A stretch of DNA of 64,000 nt from Teratosphaeria epicoccoides. Lineage: Eukaryota; Ascomycota; Dothideomycetes; Mycosphaerellales; Teratosphaeriaceae. The position numbers and the translations under genes are program-made. Shown here piece after piece: positions 57,401 through 64,000 of this stretch. The notes under the pieces are model-generated. The model saw only the letters and a program-made list of their open reading frames with translations, was not told where the DNA came from and did not search any database. Where the stretch lies: positions 62,001 through 126,000 of the forward strand of contig JADDMT010000079.1 of assembly GCA_021401465.1 (NCBI GenBank), in the 5' to 3' direction. How positions within the stretch are numbered: position 1 is the stretch's first letter; each line of letters starts with the position of its first letter.

Positions 57401-60060
57401 GCATCATTAAAGACCTTGTCGCTATAGCCCTTAATCTGCTCTTAATAAGGTCGAGTCCGTAAATGTAGTGTGCTACTACAACTGACTATCCCTTAACTTA
57501 GAGTCGTCGAGCGCATCCTCTACCTTCTCTACAACGTTCGACTAGTTGCTTATAAGATCATACTAATCGAGCAGAGCGCATGCTATGCTACATCATAATC
57601 GTTAGCTAATGTATACTACGTAGCTACTAAACTACCGCTAGTACCTCCTATTAATATCGAAGTGCTAGCGGTATGTTAGTAGCATAACGCTAGTATACTA
57701 CTAGTATACTTACCTAGCATTTTTTGCCTCTACCTCTAGCAAAGCTTGGCTCCTACTATCGCCTTAGTCTTTGTCCTTCGTAGTCGAGCTTCGTGTCCTA
57801 TAGCTATTGTCATCAACTACGCTAATACGTAGAGTCAATAATCGCACTTACCGTGTATTAGTAAGTCTTTGCGTTTCGCCTCTTGCTAGAGCCGCGCTAG
57901 CGTTTATCCGTTATTAGCACGGTTTAGTCGATACATGAGTCCCCTCGCCTATACCGCTTGTTTACACTAGTCACGATTAACCGCCTACTCTGTAGCTTAG
58001 GCCTCTCGCTACTTCCGCCTCGTTAGCGATAGCTAGCCCTCATGACGCGCCAAGGCTACTAACCTTTCATCTTGCGTGTGTCTAGGTTAGGGCTTATTAA
58101 CTACAGTAGCTTTTATACTAGACAAGTACATGTTAGCAATCATGGCCGTAATGTTAGACGAGAAACTAACCTCGTTGTCATAACACTGTTATGTAGGGTG
58201 TCCCGCGACAATGGCTCCTCTAGTCCCTACATTAGCTAGTCGTTACCGTCATAATCGCTTGCCTTACTACTATAGTCACTAACATTTGCCCTTCCGCCGT
58301 TATGGCCCTCGCTCCCTCTGTTAGTATCTGCTTAAACATCCGCTACATACTTGCGAACGCCTAATATTAATGACATTAAGGCCTGGCTTAATCATTGTGT
58401 CGGGCTAATACTACGCTAACCTAACAATTGCGTATAACCTAGCAGAAGTTAGCACAGGCCCTCTTGACGATGTCTCCCCTGTACTATTCTCGCGTAGCGC
58501 CTTTTGCCTCCGTAAGTCCTTGTATTCCCTCTCTAAGCCTGTCATGCCGCGATCCTTCTTGATAGCTAGCGCCGCCTACACTAGTAGTGCTGTCTTGCCT
58601 TCGTCCCCCCCCCCTAATATACGTGCCGTGATAGTCGCTATGATGACCTCCTGTCTGTTAGCATCGAGCTCTTCCTAATACTTCTTCTTCCCCTCGAAGA
58701 TATCATCGATATCGACACCGCTAACTAGAACCTATCTTGTCTTGCTAGCCTTTATCTTGAACTCCGAAGGGCCATTTCTGATCTAGGCTAGTAGGTATGT
58801 AATAGTAGCACACACGCTATTTAACATGAAAGCGTTTACCTCGCGTGACTCTAAAGGATTCCATGCTAGTTTCTAATTAAACTAGAAGAACGCCTTCTTC
58901 ATACAAAAGATCACGAGCGGGCTTAGAAACCTCCGGTCCTGTGACATGTTAGCGCTTTCGACGACATCTAAGCCTTCTCTCCTTACCTCTTCTTTGTTCT
59001 TGCATTCGAATCTGCTTTCTATTAACATGTCCGCGGCCTAGTCCTTTAAACCCTGCTTATCGTCTACCTTGCCGGACTATGCAAGTATAGCTTCTCTAAC
59101 CCTATTCGTGCAGTTATTACGACACTAACGTAACCTCTGCCTTATCTACGCCCCTAACATTAGCACCTCCTCATAGGACCTACGCAGGTACTTATAGTAT
59201 CTAAATCTACGTTGTCTAGCCTTGAGCTAACTCGACCTTTCATCCCTAGCATATCACGCGCTACGAGCTACTAGTTAATTGCAATATGCTTACAACTCGG
59301 CTAGTAAGTAGGAGCTGTAGGGTATAGCATAGAAATGCCCTTCCGCCCTTGTGAAGCGTCTATCTACGAGAGTTCTCGGACTTTAACGAGCAAAGGCTTA
59401 ATTAACTTGTCTTTATGCATAGGAGGGCTACTACGTATATCTTCGCTACTAGAGTAGTCGTATCCTTAGTCGGAGTTTGTAGTCTAGCTACTGTTATGGC
59501 CTCGACAGCTACTTAACTAGCTCTCAGACTAACTTTGACTACTACTATTACCCTAGCGGCTACGAGACTCGCTGTTACGGTAGTTTTGACTATTGCTGTC
59601 ACTCCTGTAATTAGTAGGTCGGCTATTGTAATAGCCTTGACAGATACTTAGCTACTATGTCTTTACCCTGTTATTCTTAGGTTTGCTACTATCTCATTAC
59701 GCGTCGCAAGACAATAACCGAAGCCTCTTGTACGGCCGATTCCGCCTTAGCGGTAAGGATGACCGCTTATGCGTCTAGTCTCTTCGTGACTAGTATGTCG
59801 TCATCTGTATGCATGTTAGCATAGCCGCTGTATGTAGGGAGCTTCTTACATTAGTCGCCTTTATATAGGCTTTAGGCACTATAAAATTCTTATGCTCCTA
59901 GTTAGCTATCTCCTTGTTGCTGTCGTCTACACTATCGCCATTGTTGCTTAGCAGGTCTTCTAAATCATTCGCTAGATCGTAATTCGAACCGCCGCTAGAT
60001 AACGCGGAACATGACCTCTATTGTCTGTCTTTCTTCTAAGGCATAATTAAAGAAGGACGC
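57401..60060 (-). pseudogene. Decayed minus-strand reading frame with Walker A-like motif, unknown element
   Basis: The minus strand holds long protein-like stretches broken by TAG/TAA. Between about 59060 and 58440 they include GLDVVESANMSQDRRFLSP, KKAFFQFNQKLAWNPLES, VDIDDIFEGKKKYQEELDAN and ARILGGGDEGKTALLVQAAL. The last contains GGGDEGKT, which fits the GxxxxGK[ST] Walker A pattern (about 58591-58615), next to a run of ten or so G that may be an indel hot spot. The stretch 60050-59850 reads as another acidic segment (DLEDLLSNNGDSVDDSNKE). I do not recognise the family. It could be a helicase-like or transposon-encoded accessory protein. Confidence 0.4.
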
Positions 60061-60289
60061 GACTTAAAGGATTAGCAGAGAACAGAGCGCGGTATATCCT
60101 TCTCGGTCGTGTAGGTCTAGTAGCAGGTTAGTAAAGGATAATATCTATAGCATGTAAATATGCACATACTACGAGTTACTGTCTAATATAGCTATGTAGC
60201 GTCTATTAATGCAGAAGAAGGAGAGGACGTGATGTTTACAGTATCTTGTAACGCGCGAGTGTCATCTAAATCCGGCTACCCCTGAAATT

Positions 60290-60430
60290 GCGCTTCCCTA
60301 TTAGCTGGCGGTACTTTTAGCTTGCTAGTAGTATGCTATTAAAATACCGCTAGTAGAACTAGCCTTAGTTAGCATTGATTTTTCAATGATAGCTAGTATA
60401 GGTACCATGAAACATCCGCGCTATATAGCA
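60290..60430. repeat. Copy of the ctagtagtatactagcggta-type repeat
   Basis: The words 'gctagtagtatgcta' and 'taccgctagtagaactagcc' form a degenerate palindrome. Related copies are at 56936, 57640-57710, 61970 and 62070. Confidence 0.5.
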
Positions 60431-61330
60431 CGTCCGCCTGTATGACACAGCCTAACGGATATAGTTGCTCTGTAGTAGATCCTACGTATATAGTAGTGAG
60501 ATTCGTTCTACATGCGAGAGAATATCCTGTACGTATTATTCTAAAGGCCTTCGAGCTACGTTTAAACCATAACAGCCATACTACCTTCGTGTTAACCCTA
60601 GGTAATTGTCGACTTCTAGACTGTCCGCCGCCGATAGTTTGACGATATCTTGTATAGTAGATGCCGAAAACTAACCTCCCCTACTCGTGTCTGTAACGCC
60701 TCTACTGTCGCCAGGAATTTGAGTTATAATTCCCTACTACTACTAAAGAAGGCGCTCGTTTCCTAGAACATGTACTCCTTCGCTGCTATTAACCGCGCAA
60801 TTCGGCTAAGTAGGCTAAGCTGCTCTATCCGTTCTTCTAACGCAGCGTACAGGCGTAGGTAATTGTCATGTTAAAGTATAAGGCCTGCTTCGATTATGCC
60901 TATACTCTACTATTATGGCGCCTTAGGTTTGTGAATTGTGCTACGCTAGGTCTTAGAGGTTCTTGTTAAGGAAACACGCATACTTATCGTTTAGGCTGTG
61001 CCTGTATTATGTCTGTTTGAATTACAGATGTCAGGATTACTCGAAACACGCGTTGTTTATACTCGTTAGTCTCTTGGCTAACTTTAGATGAAAGATGCAG
61101 CAGACCCTTCCGCGCTTTTCGCACCTTATTGCCATAGCCGTAGCTGTCGTATATGCGACGCCGTATTGTCTATCTTCTAGTCCGCTACGACACTATCTGT
61201 AGCAGGTATAATCTAGACGCTAGGGTCCTAATAATTGTGGCACTTAAGACACGCATATAGGAACAGGATACTCGAGCCTATGCGCGCAAGGCAACTGTTT
61301 CCTTGCCTAACATGTACTGACTTTAACTAG
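60431..61330. other. Repeat-compartment DNA without a recognisable gene
   Basis: A 66-codon frame at 60442-60642 is open but has no motif. From 60900 on, plus-strand fragments such as RYNLDARVLIIVALKTRI (about 61205-61260) look protein-like and may belong to the helicase-like relic that follows. Confidence 0.35.
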
Positions 61331-61700
61331 TATCTCTAGTAGGTAGTAGAGAACGGTTACATCCTAGACAGATTTAACAAGATAGCTAGATTCATCGGGC
61401 TAGATTACAGGTCAAAAGATAAGGCCATGATTATAGGGGACTTCGTGACTACTAATCCTATTGTTAAAGGCTACTAAGACGACCCTTAGTTGCTTATATC
61501 GACCGTGAACAAAATTGAGAGTAGCGTAACTCTTGTACCTGCTGACGCTATCATAATACTAGATGACAACTTAAAACAGCAGTTAACTAGGCAAGCCTGT
61601 AGTAGGGTTAGTTGCACTAGATTAATGCAGTTAGCGCGATTAACAGAGGCAATGAGATTTTACTAGGTTACGCTATAGAGCTAATTTGGAGAGTAGACTA
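61331..61700 (+). pseudogene. Possible SNF2-family helicase C-terminal domain relic
   Basis: The plus strand reads ISTVNKIESSVTLVPADAII followed by ILDDNLKQQLTRQACSRV. This lines up with SNF2 motifs V and VI: a GxGLNLTAADxVIIxD-like core followed by WNPxxxxQAxxRxxRxGQ. The aligned landmarks are ADAIIILD, the QLTRQA turn and the Arg before the final Gln. Stops and degraded residues abound, and the N-terminal ATPase motifs are not found in sense upstream. The call rests on pattern similarity over about 50 residues only. Confidence 0.4.
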
Positions 61701-61964
61701 TAAACTATTAGCAGACTAGTGACGACTTCATTAATACCATGCGTGATAATCAGGGCGAGTAGAGAGGCATAGGATCGTACAGGCTGCGCAGGCTAGCGTA
61801 AGATGACAGATTAACTAGAGTTTGACTGCAATCTTGTAATAGAGTAATGCTAGTAGTCATGCGCGAGTAGTATCGTTTTAGATAGCGACTACACAAGTAC
61901 CTCATCTAATAGAGTATATGCATAACACTAATCATCTCGTCTGTTCGAATGTACTTAACGACTA

Positions 61965-62125
61965 CTAAATGCTAGTAGTATACTAGCGGTATGTCTACTA
62001 CTACTACGTTAAGGTCCGACCTATAGATCGCTACTACACGTTTTAAACCCTTACAATCGACAGATAACGACTACTAGTAGTATACTAGCGGTACTCCTAC
62101 TACGTCTACGCTACACATCTAAGCC
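61965..62125. repeat. Two copies of the ctagtagtatactagcggta-type repeat
   Basis: 'gctagtagtatactagcggta' occurs at about 61972 and again, as 'actagtagtatactagcggta', at about 62074. Each contains the palindrome tagtatacta. Confidence 0.7.
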
Positions 62126-62645
62126 GCTAGTAATAGAGGGTATGACTCCATGCATATGAATACTATACACTTTAGATTTATATATGAAACTACTCGAAAT
62201 TCGGGATTCCTAGCCAAAATAGCGCTCGTACTACCTGCGATCGACAGAATGAGTTAGCTAATATAACTGCTACTAGTATACTCCTAGCACATCCATTTTC
62301 GTCTACTCTAGGCCCTCCTTTACTACTACACTCTAATAACACTCGATTCTTCTATTAACCTAAACACTAACCCTAACCACGCATAGCTAGCTAATAGGAT
62401 GAACCGTCTAAGTAGTAATCAGCTACCCGCGCGGCACGCGCACCTTTCTAGGGGTCGGGTGTTTATAGTAATTAACGCGTCTATGAGCGCCGTAGCCTTT
62501 GTAACACACTACGTCGACAATAGCTTCATAGCGTATACTATACTACACAGGCTGCGGCAAGGCATTAAAAGGTCATAGTAGTTATGCCTAGCATGTTCCT
62601 ACCTGCATAGCGGCGAAGTTTTAGTACTTCATTAATCAGAGCACT

Positions 62646-64000
62646 ATGGATCTTAGACCTGACGAGAAATACGCGTCAGATTTGAACATCTCCTTAGACT
62701 CGAACGATAGAGTTGAAACTTAATTAGCAGACGATGTCCTCGCCTACGAGGAGGGAGCATTAGTCGACGATGCTACGGGAGTAGATAGGCAGTATGTTGC
62801 AAACGAGGAACTAGTCACAGTCGTCGAGCCTGTGTTTAATAAGGCTTACATGTAAGAGAAAGAGATGGCAGCGACAGCTAGGGCAATCGACAATGATAGT
62901 AGTAACATCGACGCGCTTAGTCTCTACGACGACCTAGCAGCATTTACAAGAGACGCTACATCTCTAGATAGACGATATAGAGACACGAATAGTAGCTAAA
63001 CAGGTAGGCTACATGGCGTTACAAGCGAGCATAGCTTAGCTTTAATCTATATGCGCGCTAGTAGGCTGTTGTCTGCTAGGTATAAGTAACCATACAAGCG
63101 GACACCTTTTAGCGTAGGTAGTCTCACGGCAGGCAGGCTAATCAAAGTGTACGTTAAGCCGCAATCCTACCGAGTTAGTAATAACCTTGACTAGGTCTAA
63201 CAAACAGACAGATAAGGAACTTAACGAATAGGGCTATGCCTTCTTCTAAAGTAATGCAGATATAGCATTCGTATACTAGCTCTTATACGAAGGCATTTCG
63301 AGCAACGCTATCGATCGGTTATTCAAGAATCCCCGGCTACAGAAGATCTACGAACTGCTTAGCTTTTGGTTAGGCGTAGAGCTTAAGGACAAGATCTAAG
63401 AAGTAAGTGCCTACTAACTACTATTCATTACAAAGTAGAGTATTACGAACATCGAATTAGAATCTCTACAGTCGACCTCTAGTGTTAAGACGGTGCCTCT
63501 AAGGCACCGGAAAGTCGAAGACGTTATGCGCTTTCTTATAGGGCACAAGGGTTTCAGGAATGATCTCGTGTATGCGCCTTATTACCTCGAGACTCTAGAT
63601 GACCCGCCTAGGCGGATCTATTAGGACATAGCCTCTACAGACTAGTAGTAGGACAAACAGAAAGAGCTTAGAATAGACAGAGCGACAATTATGCTACTAA
63701 TTCTTGCTAGTAACAAGACACAGGTTACTAATCATCAAGGTAACCTGATCGCATAGCTAGTGTACTTAACGATTAGTAACCTGCCTAGATCGGTTCGTAA
63801 CTTTAACTATCGACTAGGCAGCGTGCTCCTAGCGATACTACTAGTAGTCAAAGGCGGGAAAGGAAGCATTAGGGACAAGCTATACTATCGCTACATGAAG
63901 ACAATGTTCGACCCTATTACTAAGCTCGCTACAAGCGAGGGCCTCGACGTCTTGTGTGCGATTAGCAAGACATGGCAATGTTTCCTAAATATCGTAGTAT
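62646..64000 (+). pseudogene. Plavaka-like DNA transposon transposase, mutated and running off the window
   Basis: The plus strand from ATG 62646 (MDLRPDEKYASDLNISLDSN) reads as an acidic N-terminal part, then, after at least one frame change near 63230, FFQSNADIAFVYQLL, NAIDRLFKNPRLQKIYELLS, VEDVMRFLIGHKGFRNDLVY, DDPPRRIY and, after three adjacent TAG codons, KELRIDRATIMLLILASNKT, then YLTISNLPRSVRN and LLAILLVVKGGKG. The order matches Plavaka-type transposases: xDVxxxLxGxxxFxxxLxYxP, the WWWDxQ block (three tryptophan positions are now TAG), a V(I/L)LSSDKTxL(T)N core where Asp is now Asn, YLTxxNIxxxxR, and LLxxLPVxK. These are large cut-and-paste enzymes distantly related to CACTA elements. 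The copy is dead: stops, frameshift and a changed core aspartate. Confidence 0.68.

Noticed and set aside
1..64000. tRNA, rRNA and riboswitch genes
   Set aside because: I looked for cloverleaf-like anticodon and T-arm patterns and for rRNA signatures and could not support any by eye. A tRNAscan-SE or Infernal run would be decisive.

Overview
The window is nuclear DNA of a filamentous ascomycete. Genes carry short GT-AG introns (about 50-100 bp, with two longer ones). The gene set (alpha-tubulin, Ypt1-type Rab, SUZ12 with a C-terminal PHD finger, AA9 LPMO, flavocytochrome b2) and the CpA-to-TpA mutation of repeats both fit a Dothideomycete, perhaps in the Mycosphaerellales. That placement is inference from content, not a search result.

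The window has two compartments. Positions 1 to about 30,060 are gene-rich with ordinary base composition. In order they hold: a conserved secreted or ER protein (partial, -), alpha-tubulin (+), a WW-domain protein with a low-complexity tail (+), a Rab1/Ypt1 GTPase (+), a SUZ12 Polycomb protein (+), an AA9 LPMO (-), a flavocytochrome b2-type lactate dehydrogenase (-), EMC7 (-), an F-box-like ORF broken by one TGA, a second frameshifted relic of that kind, the C-terminal remnant of a TDT/SLAC1-type anion transporter (-), a mitochondrial GTP/GDP carrier (+), a GFA-domain protein (+) and a second WW-domain protein (+). Exon joins were worked out by hand from frame, splice sites and family consensus.

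From about 30,060 to 64,000 there is no intact gene. This half is AT-rich, full of TAG and TAA stops, and made of nested, mutated transposons. Three insertions with matching 5-bp target duplications can be resolved, plus one solo LTR. Element E (30789-44577, minus, Ty3/gypsy, 171-bp LTRs, TSD GACAT) is interrupted by element A1 (32205-39129, plus, chromodomain Ty3/gypsy, 441-bp LTRs, TSD CCTAG). A second copy, A2 (44819-51739, TSD CTTAG), lies just to the left of a gag-protease relic of a third retroelement (51740-53682). A truncated minus-strand copy A3 (53683 to about 56400) abuts that relic and is itself split by a solo LTR (54874-55314, TSD GTTCC). The A-family elements share an antisense coiled-coil reading frame downstream of the chromodomain. 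The last 7.6 kb holds relics of other elements: a minus-strand reading frame with a Walker A-like motif, a plus-strand segment resembling the SNF2 helicase C-terminal motifs, and a Plavaka-like transposase running off the window end.

The left half is ordinary housekeeping and secretory gene content with no operon-like functional cluster. The main interest lies in the dated order of insertions, the mutation pattern (CpA lost, CpG largely kept), the antisense ORF inside the gypsy family, and the Plavaka-like DNA transposon.
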